A DNA stretch of 64,000 nucleotides from Pseudomonas sp. NKUCC02_KPG (GTDB lineage Bacteria > Pseudomonadota > Gammaproteobacteria > Pseudomonadales > Pseudomonadaceae): assembly GCF_019345465.1 (NCBI RefSeq), contig NZ_JAHKRC010000012.1, positions 124,001 to 188,000 of the forward strand, in the 5' to 3' direction. A model generated the notes under the pieces. The model ran no database searches. It was not told the origin of the DNA and saw only the letters and a list, made by a program, of their open reading frames with translations. Shown here piece after piece: positions 52,266 to 60,974 of this stretch (positions are counted from its first letter, which is position 1; the number at the start of each line of letters is the position of its first letter). The translations under genes were made by a program, and so were the position numbers.

Positions 52266-53026
52266 GACTCCAGCAAACGCCGAACGCGTTCAAGGTCTTC
52301 AACGGTATCAACGCCGGCTGGCGGAGCTTCAAGCACATCAGCCACGTGAATGCGCACGCCATGCCACAGCGCCCGAAGCTGCTCAAGGCGCTCGGTATTT
52401 TCGAGCCAGCAAGGGCCCCAGCTCACGAAGTCATGCAGGAAGCCTGCACGATAGGCGTAGATGCCAATGTGGCGGCGATAAGGTACGCCCGCCGGCAAGG
52501 TGTCAGGGTGCAGGGCGAAGTCATCCCGCGCCCACGGCAACGTGGCCCGGCTGAATGTCAGCGCCAGCCCGTTGATGTCACTGACGACCTTGACCACATT
52601 GGGATTGAACAGCGTCTCGACATCATCGATCGCCTCGGCCAGGGTCGCCATGCTCGCCTCACTGTGGGCGGCCAGGTTGACGGCAACCTGATCGATCACC
52701 TGTGGCGGGATCATGGGTTCGTCGCCCTGAACATTGACCACGATGGCGTCACTGGCCAAACCCAGTTGCGTGGCAACTTCGGCCAGACGGTCGGTGCCTG
52801 ACTCGTGGTCGGCACGGGTCAACAGCACCTCGGCGCCGAACGCCTTGCAGGCGTCGACAATACGCGCATCGTCAGTGGCAACCACCACACGCTGCGCGCT
52901 GCTTTTACAGGCCTGCTCCCAGACGTGCTGGACCATTGGCTTGCCGGCAATCATTTGCAGCGGCTTGCCTGGCAAACGGGTTGAGGCAAAGCGCGACGGA
53001 ATAACGACTGTAAAAACCGGAATCAT
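52262..53026 (-). CDS. kdsB: 3-deoxy-manno-octulosonate cytidylyltransferase
   Basis: The 254-residue enzyme activates KDO with CTP for lipopolysaccharide synthesis. VVIPSRFASTRLPGKPLQMI, ATDDARI, NVQGDEPMIPP, YRRHIGIYAYR and the C-terminal AGVDTVEDLERVR are the family blocks. It overlaps the Trm112-like gene by four bases on one side and murB by four on the other. Confidence 0.97.
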   Translation of the reverse strand: MIPVFTVVIPSRFASTRLPGKPLQMIAGKPMVQHVWEQACKSSAQRVVVATDDARIVDACKAFGAEVLLTRADHESGTDRLAEVATQLGLASDAIVVNVQGDEPMIPPQVIDQVAVNLAAHSEASMATLAEAIDDVETLFNPNVVKVVSDINGLALTFSRATLPWARDDFALHPDTLPAGVPYRRHIGIYAYRAGFLHDFVSWGPCWLENTERLEQLRALWHGVRIHVADVLEAPPAGVDTVEDLERVRRLLES

Positions 53027-53208
53027 TTATCCAGACGCTCATCAGCAGAAAGGGTTCGGGCTTCGGTTTCCAGCATCACTGGAATGCCATCGCGGATCGG
53101 GTAGGCCAGACCTGCGCCCTTGCTGATCAGCTCGGTCTTGTCGGCGCTGAGCTTGAGCGGGCCTTTGCAAACAGGGCAAGCAAGGATATCGAGCAATTTG
53201 GTGTCCAT
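53023..53208 (-). CDS. Trm112/YcaR family small protein
   Basis: The 61-residue protein begins MDTKLLDILACPVCKGPL with the CPVCKG pair, then LISKGAGLAYPIRDGIPVMLE, the usual YcaR pattern between lpxK and kdsB. Members resemble the zinc-binding methyltransferase activator Trm112, though the second cysteine pair is lacking. Its role in bacteria is not established. Confidence 0.93.
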   Translation of the reverse strand: MDTKLLDILACPVCKGPLKLSADKTELISKGAGLAYPIRDGIPVMLETEARTLSADERLDK

Positions 53209-53233
53209 TAGGGTTCCCCTGGATAAAGATGGA

Positions 53234-54244
53234 TCAAGTCAAAAGACGATCGGGCAAAAGACCCAGCAACTGTTGATCAAACCACAGGACAAAGGCCTCT
53301 GAGGGTACTGCGTCAACGGCCAGATACCACCAGTCGGGTGACGCAAAGTCACGGCACTTCACCGCATCCTTTTCAGTCATGACCACGGGTAAGGGCGGCG
53401 TAAAATTCAGCACCTCGGCGCTGTAGGGCGCGTGATCGGCAAAAGCATGGGCAATTGGTCGCCAGTGTAGCGTTTCAAGGGTCGTGAAGAAACGCTGCGG
53501 ATTGCCGATCCCGGCGACCGCATGCAGCGCTTGTTCAGCAGGAAAATAGTCCAGCGCCTGACGCTCACCGCTGATCAAATTGACCAACGCAGTGGGCTGC
53601 AACTGAAAGGCAAAACCGCCCTGAGGGTCGCTGGCAGCGCCGTTATACAGCACCGCGTCGACACTCTGCAGCCGTTCAGCCGGCTCACGCAGCGGCCCGG
53701 CAGGCAGGCAGCGACCGTTACCCAGGCCTCTGGCATTGTCGATCAGGACCAGCTCAAGATCCCGGGCCAGGCGGTAATGCTGCATGCCGTCATCGGACAG
53801 AATCAGGTCCAACTGCTCGCTGGCCAGCAGGGCCCTGACCGCACGACTGCGATCCGGATCGATCATCAAGGGTACGCCGGTGCGCTGCACAATCAGCAAA
53901 GGCTCATCCCCCGCCTGCGCGGCACTTTGATCAGCGTTCACGCGCCACGGAAATTGAGGGGGGGAAGCGCCATAGCCACGACTGACCACGCCGACCCGCA
54001 GGCCATGCTGCTGGCAATGCGCAATCAGCCACAGGATCAAAGGCGTTTTGCCGGTACCGCCCACGGTGATGTTCCCCACGACAATCAACGGTACCGGCGC
54101 ACGATAAATCTCGCCTTCCCCTACCACAAAACGCGCCCGCTTGCGCTCAACCACTCGACGGTAAAGGCACTCCACCGGGCGCAAAAGGGTCAGCAGCGGA
54201 TGCCCGGCATACCAGGCGCGCAACAAGCGATCGGACATGGCCAT
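53234..54244 (-). CDS. lpxK: Tetraacyldisaccharide 4'-kinase
   Basis: The 336-residue inner-membrane-associated kinase phosphorylates the lipid A precursor. VVGNITVGGTGKTPLILWL carries the P-loop, VVSRGYGASPP follows, LILSDDGMQHYRLARD is the DDGxQH catalytic motif, and TEKDAVKC lies near the end. The start overlaps the exbD stop by one base; a second ATG at 54238 is also possible. Confidence 0.95.
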   Translation of the reverse strand: MAMSDRLLRAWYAGHPLLTLLRPVECLYRRVVERKRARFVVGEGEIYRAPVPLIVVGNITVGGTGKTPLILWLIAHCQQHGLRVGVVSRGYGASPPQFPWRVNADQSAAQAGDEPLLIVQRTGVPLMIDPDRSRAVRALLASEQLDLILSDDGMQHYRLARDLELVLIDNARGLGNGRCLPAGPLREPAERLQSVDAVLYNGAASDPQGGFAFQLQPTALVNLISGERQALDYFPAEQALHAVAGIGNPQRFFTTLETLHWRPIAHAFADHAPYSAEVLNFTPPLPVVMTEKDAVKCRDFASPDWWYLAVDAVPSEAFVLWFDQQLLGLLPDRLLT

Positions 54245-54672
54245 CAGGGCGCCGCCTGCGCCTCGACAGTCGTCATGCGCAAATGGCTGAAACCGAGTTT
54301 CCCGGCCGCATCCATTGCGGTGATGACCGCCTGGTGTTGGGTTTTGCCATCGGCGCTGATCGACAGCGGCAAGCGGGTATCGCCGCCAGACTCTTTCTGC
54401 AGAGCCTCCATCAGGCTCGCCAGATCATTCTTCGGCAACAACTGGTTGTTCACCGAAAACACTCCGTCCGCGCTGATGGCGATGTCCAGTTGCCTGGCGC
54501 CTTGATCCTCGCTGGGCGAACCGCTGGCAGCCTCTGGCAGATCAACGCGCAACTGGGTTTCGCGGGTAAAGGTCGTGGTCACGACAAAAAACAGCAGCAG
54601 GATAAACACCACGTCAATCAATGACGCGAGGTTGATATCAACCGTTTCCCGAGGCTTGCGGCGAAATTTCAC
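54244..54672 (-). CDS. exbD: ExbD/TolR family biopolymer transport protein
   Basis: A 142-residue protein with one N-terminal membrane helix bearing the proton-relevant Asp (DINLASLIDVVFILLLFFVV, about 13-32) and a small periplasmic domain. With the ExbB-like protein it forms a proton-driven motor unit. In the lpxK-comEC context this pair is separate from the TonB-linked exbBD. It overlaps exbB by four bases. Confidence 0.93.
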   Translation of the reverse strand: MKFRRKPRETVDINLASLIDVVFILLLFFVVTTTFTRETQLRVDLPEAASGSPSEDQGARQLDIAISADGVFSVNNQLLPKNDLASLMEALQKESGGDTRLPLSISADGKTQHQAVITAMDAAGKLGFSHLRMTTVEAQAAP

Positions 54673-55334
54673 GCTTTGCTCCCGACCATATCGACTTCAC
54701 GGTCGCCTTGTATCACCTCAACCAGCTTGATCGCTTCCTGCTCCATCCCGACCACCAGCTCGTCGACACGACGTTGCAGGAAGCGATGGAAGAAGACTGC
54801 CGGAATACCCACCATCAGACCGGCGGCGGTAGTGATCAGTGCTTTGGAAATACCGCCTGCAAGCACGGCAGCATTGGTCGTCATGCCCGTCCCCATGAAG
54901 GCGCTGAAAATATCGATCATGCCCAGTACGGTACCCAGCAGGCCCAGCAACGGGGCCATTGCCGCAATCGTACCCAGCGCATTGAGATACCGCTCTAGCT
55001 CGTGAATCACTCGTGCAGCGGCCTCTTCGATGCACTCTTTCATGATCTCGCGACCATGCCTGGAGTTGGCCAGGCCCGCGGCCAGGATCTCACCCAGCGG
55101 CGAGTCGGCGCGCAGCAATTTGAGTTTTTCCTTGTCCATCTGCTTGTCTTTGATCCAGACCCAGACCTGCCCGAGCAAATGTTCCGGGGTTACGCGACTG
55201 GCACGCAGGGTCCACAGACGCTCGACAATAATGCCCAGCGCGGCAACAGAGCTCAGAATGATCGGCAGCATCATCCAGCCACCTGATTTGACCAGTTCCC
55301 ACACAGTGACAATCCCCTCGAAAAAGTGCGCCAC
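54669..55334 (-). CDS. exbB: ExbB/TolQ family proton channel protein
   Basis: The 221-residue protein has three membrane helices: about 14-36, then the signature block GTIAAMAPLLGLLGTVLGMIDIF (about 115-137) and GISKALITTAAGLMVGIPAVFF. It is the stator partner of the ExbD-like protein. The gene starts 53 bases after comEC's disrupted gene end region on the other side and leads the exbB-exbD-lpxK-Trm112-like-kdsB-murB transcript. Confidence 0.93.
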   Translation of the reverse strand: MAHFFEGIVTVWELVKSGGWMMLPIILSSVAALGIIVERLWTLRASRVTPEHLLGQVWVWIKDKQMDKEKLKLLRADSPLGEILAAGLANSRHGREIMKECIEEAAARVIHELERYLNALGTIAAMAPLLGLLGTVLGMIDIFSAFMGTGMTTNAAVLAGGISKALITTAAGLMVGIPAVFFHRFLQRRVDELVVGMEQEAIKLVEVIQGDREVDMVGSKA

Positions 55335-55387
55335 TCTACCACAGGATTGCCCTTAACCTTGTGGGGCCAACGCCTGCGCAAGCACTA

Positions 55388-57627
55388 TCAATCGCGCCAG
55401 AACCGACGCTGGCCACCCATGCTCTTAACCTGTGCCGACGCCCCCAAACGAAACCACACAGCCCCTTGCTCCGCGCTATCCCACACCTGCACCCCCAAGG
55501 CTTGATAACGCGACATGACCTGCGGATGCGGGTGACCAAAATTATTACCGTGCCCACGGGAAATCAGCACGTTTTCAGGCGCCAGTGCCTTGAGAAAAGC
55601 CATCGACGACGACGTCTTGCTGCCGTGATGGGGCGATTGCAACCAGCGGACAGGAACGGCCAGCGGACTTTGCAGCAATGCCCGCTCGGCATGGGTATCA
55701 ATATCCCCCGTCAACAGTAGCCGTTCGTCCCGTGCTTGCACCTGCAGTACGCAGGACTTCTGATTGCTATTGCTCGCCCCCGGCCACTGCCAGAGTGAGA
55801 ATTTCACGCCGTCCCACTCCCAACCCTCCCCGCTCGTACACGGCTGCGCCCGCAACGGTTCTGGCAACCCCGCCACATCGCCACCAAACACCCGTGCAAC
55901 GCGGATTGCCCGCTGAACCGCCAACGCACCGCCCGCATGATCCGAGTCGGCGTGGCTCAGCAGCATGACATCCAGCTCGCCTACCCCCAATGAACGCAGT
56001 ACAGGCACCACTACTCGTTCACCCTGATCAAAATCCCGGACCTTGGGGCCTGCGTCATACAAAAGCGTGTGGTTACGGGTGCGCAAGACAATCGCCAGCC
56101 CCTGCCCGACATCCAGCTGTAGCACCTCAACCTCGCCGTGGGGGACCTGTTCGCGGGGCACAAAGACAGCCAGCAGTACCAGTGGCCACCCCAGCGGTCT
56201 GAGCACCATCCCGGCTGGCAGCAGCAGGATCAGCGCCCCAAGCGCGCTCAACAGCCATATGTAAATCGGCACGACCGGGGGCAGCCAGGGCGGGAAAACA
56301 TCGGCCAGCAGGGCCAGCCCCTTGATCAACAGATCGAGCAAACCACCCGACAGCCACAGCAGGCTTTCCCCAAGCCAGGGCACAGGCAGCAGCAGCGTTC
56401 CCAGCAATGCCGTCGGCAACACCAAAAGGCTGATCCAGGGCACGGCAACCAGATTGGCCAGCGGCCCCGTCAGGCTGATGGGCAGTCCGAGAATCCACAT
56501 CATCGGGAACAAACCCAGGGCGATCAGCCCGTGGGGGCGCAGCCACGCGGCCCTCCACCCCCAGGCCCCAAGACGACCGCCGAAGGTGAAAATCAGTACC
56601 GCCACGGCGCTGAACGACAACCAGAACCCCGGCATCAAACTCGCCAGCGGCTCCACAATCAGCACCGCATTGAGCGCCAGCAGGAATGGCAACCACACCC
56701 CCAGATGACGAAACCGCAAGCGCCAGATCAGCACCAGCCCCAGCATCACGCACGCGCGCTGCACCGGTACTTCAAAACCGGCGAGCAGGCCATATCCCGT
56801 GGCCCCCGCAAACGCCAGGCCGCAAGCCCAAGGCAGCCACGGCAAGTAGCGCGGCCACAGGCCATAGCGCGCCAGCAAGGCGACCACCCCGTAGATCAAT
56901 CCGGCAAACAAGCCTATGTGCTGCCCCGAAATCACCAGCAGATGCACGGTTCCGGTTGTCTGCAGCAGCGTCCAGTCATCACGGCTCAAACCAGAACCGT
57001 CACCCATGACCAGCGCCGCCAGCCACGGTTCCCGGCCATTGCCATCGATACGCAACAGACGCTGACGCAAGCCATCGCGCCAGGCATGACTCGCCGCAGC
57101 CAGTAACTGACCCTCCTTGACCACGCCCGTCGCACCGATGCGATGCGCCAGCAACCAGCCAGCAACCAGGCCTGGTAATCAAACGATTGAGGATTGAGCA
57201 AACCCTTGGGGCGCTTGAGCTTGACCGCTAGCCGCCAGCGTTCCCCACTCTTGACCGACGGCCCGCCATACCAGCTCAACCTGATGGTCGTGGGTAATGC
57301 GCCGTGGCGCGAGCGGGCATCCTGCAATTCAAAACGTACGACGCTGCCAGTCTGCTGCGGTAATCCGACCACATGCCCTTCGACCCAAAGCGTCCTGCCG
57401 TCGAGCGCGGCGGGCAAGCGATCATCCAGCGCCCTTTGTCCCTGGACGCAAGCCCACGTCAGCCCAAGCACAAAAAGCCCCACCGGCCAGGCACGAATAG
57501 CCAGCAGCAACAGCCCCGCCATGAACATCAGCAGCAACCACCCCGGCGACGGCAACACGGGTAAAAACCGCAGTGCAATAAGCCCCGTCGCCAACGCAAA
57601 CATCCCTGTGTGCATGCCTATACTCAA
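55388..57627 (-). pseudogene. comEC: comEC, DNA uptake channel, frameshifted by an 11-bp tandem duplication
   Basis: Two frames together encode an entire ComEC/Rec2 protein. The first (57627-56986) carries the N-terminal membrane and OB-like part up to FDYQAWLLA. The second (from about 57154 to 55388) resumes at HRIGATGVVKEGQ and includes the competence domain (LLVISGQHIGLFAGL) and the C-terminal metallo-beta-lactamase domain with SHADSDHAGG and QSPHHGSKTSS. The break is an exact duplication of GCCAGCAACCA (plus strand, 57147-57157 and 57158-57168). Removing one copy restores a 742-residue reading frame of normal size. Unless slippage restores it, the product is lost. Confidence 0.9.
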
Positions 57628-57748
57628 CTTATCCCTTTGACTCGGATTAGTTGTTATCCGGGACCCGCGCTTAAGAAATTGTCACAAAGTCTGAATAGGC
57701 ATCCTGTCGAATTTGGGCATACTGCCCCCTTGACCTAGGGAGAGGCCC

Positions 57749-58264
57749 ATGCCACGGCGTTTAATCAAACGTTTCATGCCAGATCCGGCCCTGATCAGGG
57801 AACACAAGTCCTTACGATTTTTAGGGACCTTACTGCATGACCCCAACCTCTGGCACCTCAATCGTCACTCCGTGGCCCGAGCAATGGCCGTAGGGATTTT
57901 TGCAGCTTTTATCCCCATGCCGTTTCAAATGCTGCTTGCAGCTTTTCTGGCGGTAAACGCGCGCGCCAATATGCCGATATCAGTGGGCCTGGTATGGCTG
58001 ACCAATCCGATCACGATGCCGCCGGTGTTTTACATCACCTATAAGACGGGTGCCTGGCTGATGAACATACCGGCACGCACCCTGCCGGATGAGCTGACCT
58101 GGGAATGGATCAGCGGCCAATTGTCGACCGTATGGCAGCCCTTTCTATTGGGTTCTGTGGTGTGCGGAGTGGTGCTTGGGGCGCTGGCCTACTGCCTGAC
58201 CATGCTCTATTGGCGCTGGTGGGTCAGCCGTAAATGGAAGGGACGCAAAAACAAGCACTCATAA
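57749..58264 (+). CDS. DUF2062 family membrane protein
   Basis: The 171-residue protein has a short basic start and at least three hydrophobic segments. RHSVARAMAVGIFAAFIPMPFQMLLAAFLAV and the LTNPITMPPVFY motif identify the DUF2062 family. Its function is unknown. It is divergent from comEC, as PA2985-like genes are, and is followed by a strong terminator. Confidence 0.9.
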   Translation: MPRRLIKRFMPDPALIREHKSLRFLGTLLHDPNLWHLNRHSVARAMAVGIFAAFIPMPFQMLLAAFLAVNARANMPISVGLVWLTNPITMPPVFYITYKTGAWLMNIPARTLPDELTWEWISGQLSTVWQPFLLGSVVCGVVLGALAYCLTMLYWRWWVSRKWKGRKNKHS

Positions 58265-58265
58265 G

Positions 58266-58290
58266 AAAGGCCCCGAAAGGGGCCTTTTTC
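58266..58290 (+). terminator. Intrinsic terminator of the DUF2062 gene
   Basis: AAAGGCCCC, loop GAAA, GGGGCCTTT and T-run, beginning two bases after the stop codon. Confidence 0.92.
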
Positions 58291-58354
58291 ATTATCTGAC
58301 ACTGAAGTGTCCTTCGGCCATTTCGCAGCCTCGTACCTCGTCAGTAGCAGGATG

Positions 58355-59134
58355 CTACTGACGCATGCCTCGACCGCTAACCAGCAGCTTCGCACAGCCG
58401 AAGTACAGCACGATGGTTGCCACGACCATAAAGGTCAGGGCCACGCTGATCTTGATGTCCGAAACCCCAAGAATGCCGTAGCGGAATGCGTTGACCATGT
58501 GCAGCACAGGGTTGGCCAGCGATACGCTCTGCCAGAACGGCGGCAGCAGTGTGATCGAATAAAACACACCGCCCAGGTACGTCAGCGGCGTCAGCACGAA
58601 AGTCGGGATAATTGAAATATCGTCGAAGTTGCGCGCAAATACGGCGTTGATAAACCCCAGCAACGAGAAGATCGTCGCCGTCAGTACCACGACGACGATG
58701 GTCAGGCCCAAGTGGTGGACTTGCAGTTGGGTGAAGAACAGCGACAGCAAGGTCACGATCAAGCCCACAATCAAACCGCGCAAAATCCCGCCCACGGTAA
58801 AGCCGATCAAAATGGTGTGGGGCGATACCGGTGACACCATCAGCTCTTCAATCGAGCGTTGGAATTTGGCACCAAAGAAGCTTGAGACCACGTTACCGTA
58901 GGAGTTGGTGATCACTGACATCATGATCAGGCCCGGAACGATGTACTCCATATAGGTGAAACCACCCATATCACCGATTTGTCGACCGATCAGATTACCG
59001 AAGATCACGAAGTACAGAACCATGGTGATCGCAGGCGGTAGTAGTGTCTGCGGCCAGATCCGCATGAAGCGGCGAACTTCGCGGTAAACGATGGTATTCA
59101 ACGCGATCAGATTGGGGCGCAGCTCCGAGCTCAT
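58355..59134 (-). CDS. ABC-2 type exporter permease
   Basis: A 259-residue inner-membrane protein with six predicted helices and the ABC-2 signature SFFGAKFQRSIEELMVSPVSPHTILIGFTVGGILRGLIVG, followed by FVLTPLTYLGGVFYSI. It overlaps the ATPase gene by four bases. The pair corresponds to PAO1 PA2811-PA2812 and to YadGH-like exporters; the substrate is unknown. Confidence 0.92.
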   Translation of the reverse strand: MSSELRPNLIALNTIVYREVRRFMRIWPQTLLPPAITMVLYFVIFGNLIGRQIGDMGGFTYMEYIVPGLIMMSVITNSYGNVVSSFFGAKFQRSIEELMVSPVSPHTILIGFTVGGILRGLIVGLIVTLLSLFFTQLQVHHLGLTIVVVVLTATIFSLLGFINAVFARNFDDISIIPTFVLTPLTYLGGVFYSITLLPPFWQSVSLANPVLHMVNAFRYGILGVSDIKISVALTFMVVATIVLYFGCAKLLVSGRGMRQ

Positions 59135-60063
59135 ATCGCCACCTTTGCCAGATTTTTCTCGACCAGCGACACGAACAACTCCTCAAGGCGATTGGTTTTG
59201 TTGCGCAGGCTCACCACTTCGATGTTTTGCGCAGCCAGTTGAGTGAACAGACCGGTGATACCCACGGCTTTGTCGACCTGTACTTCCAGCGTACTGGCGT
59301 CGAGCAATTGACTCGGATAGCCGATCAACTTCGGGGCCGCCTGCAATGGGTGCTTCAGGTCGAGTAAAAAGGTCTCGACATGCAGTTGCCCAAGCAACTG
59401 GCGCATGCTGGTGTTTTCAACAATGGTGCCGTGATCGATGATCCCGATATTGCGACACAACTGCTCAGCCTCCTCCAGATAGTGAGTGGTGAGGATGATG
59501 GTCGTGCCCTGCTCGTTCAGCTCGGTGAGAAAACTCCACATCGAGCGACGCAACTCAATATCCACGCCAGCAGTAGGCTCATCGAGAATCAACAGGCGCG
59601 GCTCGTGCACCAAGGCCCGGGCGATCATCAGGCGGCGCTTCATGCCACCGGACAACGAGCGCGAAGGTGTGTCGCGCTTATCCCAAAGCCCCAACTGCGT
59701 CAGGTACTTTTCAGCGCGTTCCTTGGCGATTTTGGCCGGAATGCCGTAGTAACCCGCCTGGGTCACGACGATATCGAAGGTCTTTTCAAACTGGTTGAAA
59801 TTGAACTCCTGCGGCACCACGCCAATCGAGCGCTTAAGGGCTGCCGGATTGCGATCAAGGTCATGGCCAAAGATATTCACCGTACCGCTGGTTTTGTTTA
59901 CCAAGGTCGAGAGAATGCCGATGGTCGTGGATTTGCCGGCGCCGTTAGGGCCCAGCAAGGCAAAAAAGTCACCTTCAGCAACATCCAGATCGATACCACT
60001 CAGGGCCTGGAAACCGTTGCCGTAGGTTTTGGTTAGCTGCCGTATGGACAGAGCGGAACTCAT
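59131..60063 (-). CDS. ABC exporter ATP-binding protein
   Basis: The 310-residue ATPase carries the Walker A GPNGAGKST, Q-loop VPQEFNFNQFEK, signature SLSGGMKRRLMIARAL, Walker B LLILDEPTAGVD and the switch His in TTHYLEEAEQL. A C-terminal extension of about 80 residues follows, as in drug-type exporters. It works with the ABC-2 permease of the overlapping gene. Confidence 0.94.
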   Translation of the reverse strand: MSSALSIRQLTKTYGNGFQALSGIDLDVAEGDFFALLGPNGAGKSTTIGILSTLVNKTSGTVNIFGHDLDRNPAALKRSIGVVPQEFNFNQFEKTFDIVVTQAGYYGIPAKIAKERAEKYLTQLGLWDKRDTPSRSLSGGMKRRLMIARALVHEPRLLILDEPTAGVDIELRRSMWSFLTELNEQGTTIILTTHYLEEAEQLCRNIGIIDHGTIVENTSMRQLLGQLHVETFLLDLKHPLQAAPKLIGYPSQLLDASTLEVQVDKAVGITGLFTQLAAQNIEVVSLRNKTNRLEELFVSLVEKNLAKVAI

Positions 60064-60196
60064 ATCGGATTACGCACCAAGATGGGGAAATAGGGAGGTA
60101 TAAGTAAGGGCGAACTACCTGTAGGGCAAGTCCGACAAGGCCGTATGGTGCTTGGCCTCGCCGCACAAGTACAGTCGCCCGTATTAATAGTGGCTA

Positions 60197-60823
60197 TTAA
60201 GTCAACGCAGTCATCACTGCATTTCGATAGGCCGGACGCTGCTTCAAGCGCTCATACCAGGCACTCAAGTGCGGCAGGTGCGCACGTTCGATGGGCATTT
60301 CAAACCAGGCATAGATAAAGGATCCCAGCGGGATGTCACCCATGCCGATTTCATCACCCGACAGGTAGGGTTTTTCAGCCAGCGCCTGATCCGCAACAGC
60401 CAGCAATTGATCGCAGGCTTTAATTGCCGCGTTGATCTTCACCCAGTCCTGCTCCTCGGCAGGCGTGCGTAGAACGCCCCAGAACACCGCACGGAATTCG
60501 ACCGCAAACGAGGTACTGGTCCAGTCCATCCACTTGTCAGCCTGAGCCCGCACACGGGCATCGGTTGGATACCAGGACGTGTCTGACCCATATCTGGCAG
60601 TGAGGTAACGCACGATGGCGTTTGATTCCCACAGAACAAAGCCGTCGTCCTCTTCGATCATGGGTACCCGGCCGTTAGGATTCAGCGATCGATACTCAGG
60701 ACTGTCGACCACTCCAAATGCACCGCCCGCCTCTACGCGGCTATACGGCAACGCCAACTCTTCGACACACCACAACGCCTTGCGCACGTTTGACGAATTC
60801 TTGCGACCCCACACTTTCAGCAT
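60197..60823 (-). CDS. Glutathione S-transferase family protein
   Basis: This 208-residue protein has the thioredoxin-like N-terminal domain (MLKVWGRKNSSNVRKALWCVEEL, NPNGRVPMIEEDDGFVLWESNAI with the cis-Pro and ES motif) and the helical C-terminal domain with GDEIGMGDIPLGSFIYAW. The Ser pair near residue 10 is typical of theta/beta-like forms. The ATG at 60823 follows AGGAG. It matches PA2813 in context. Confidence 0.93.
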   Translation of the reverse strand: MLKVWGRKNSSNVRKALWCVEELALPYSRVEAGGAFGVVDSPEYRSLNPNGRVPMIEEDDGFVLWESNAIVRYLTARYGSDTSWYPTDARVRAQADKWMDWTSTSFAVEFRAVFWGVLRTPAEEQDWVKINAAIKACDQLLAVADQALAEKPYLSGDEIGMGDIPLGSFIYAWFEMPIERAHLPHLSAWYERLKQRPAYRNAVMTALT

Positions 60824-60974
60824 GATCTGGCTCCTGGTTGATAGACGCCGAAGGAGTCTACGCCGGGATGTCGAACTCTGCCTCCAGCGCAAGGTCACTA
60901 TCCTTACAACCTTGATCGGAAGTTGCGACTAAGCTCACAAGAGTTATCGCCCCTGGCTTCATGGAGGATTAAAT

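Noticed and set aside
57147..57168. Programmed frameshift site in comEC
   Set aside because: The shift is fully explained by an exact 11-bp tandem duplication; there is no slippery heptamer or stimulatory structure.
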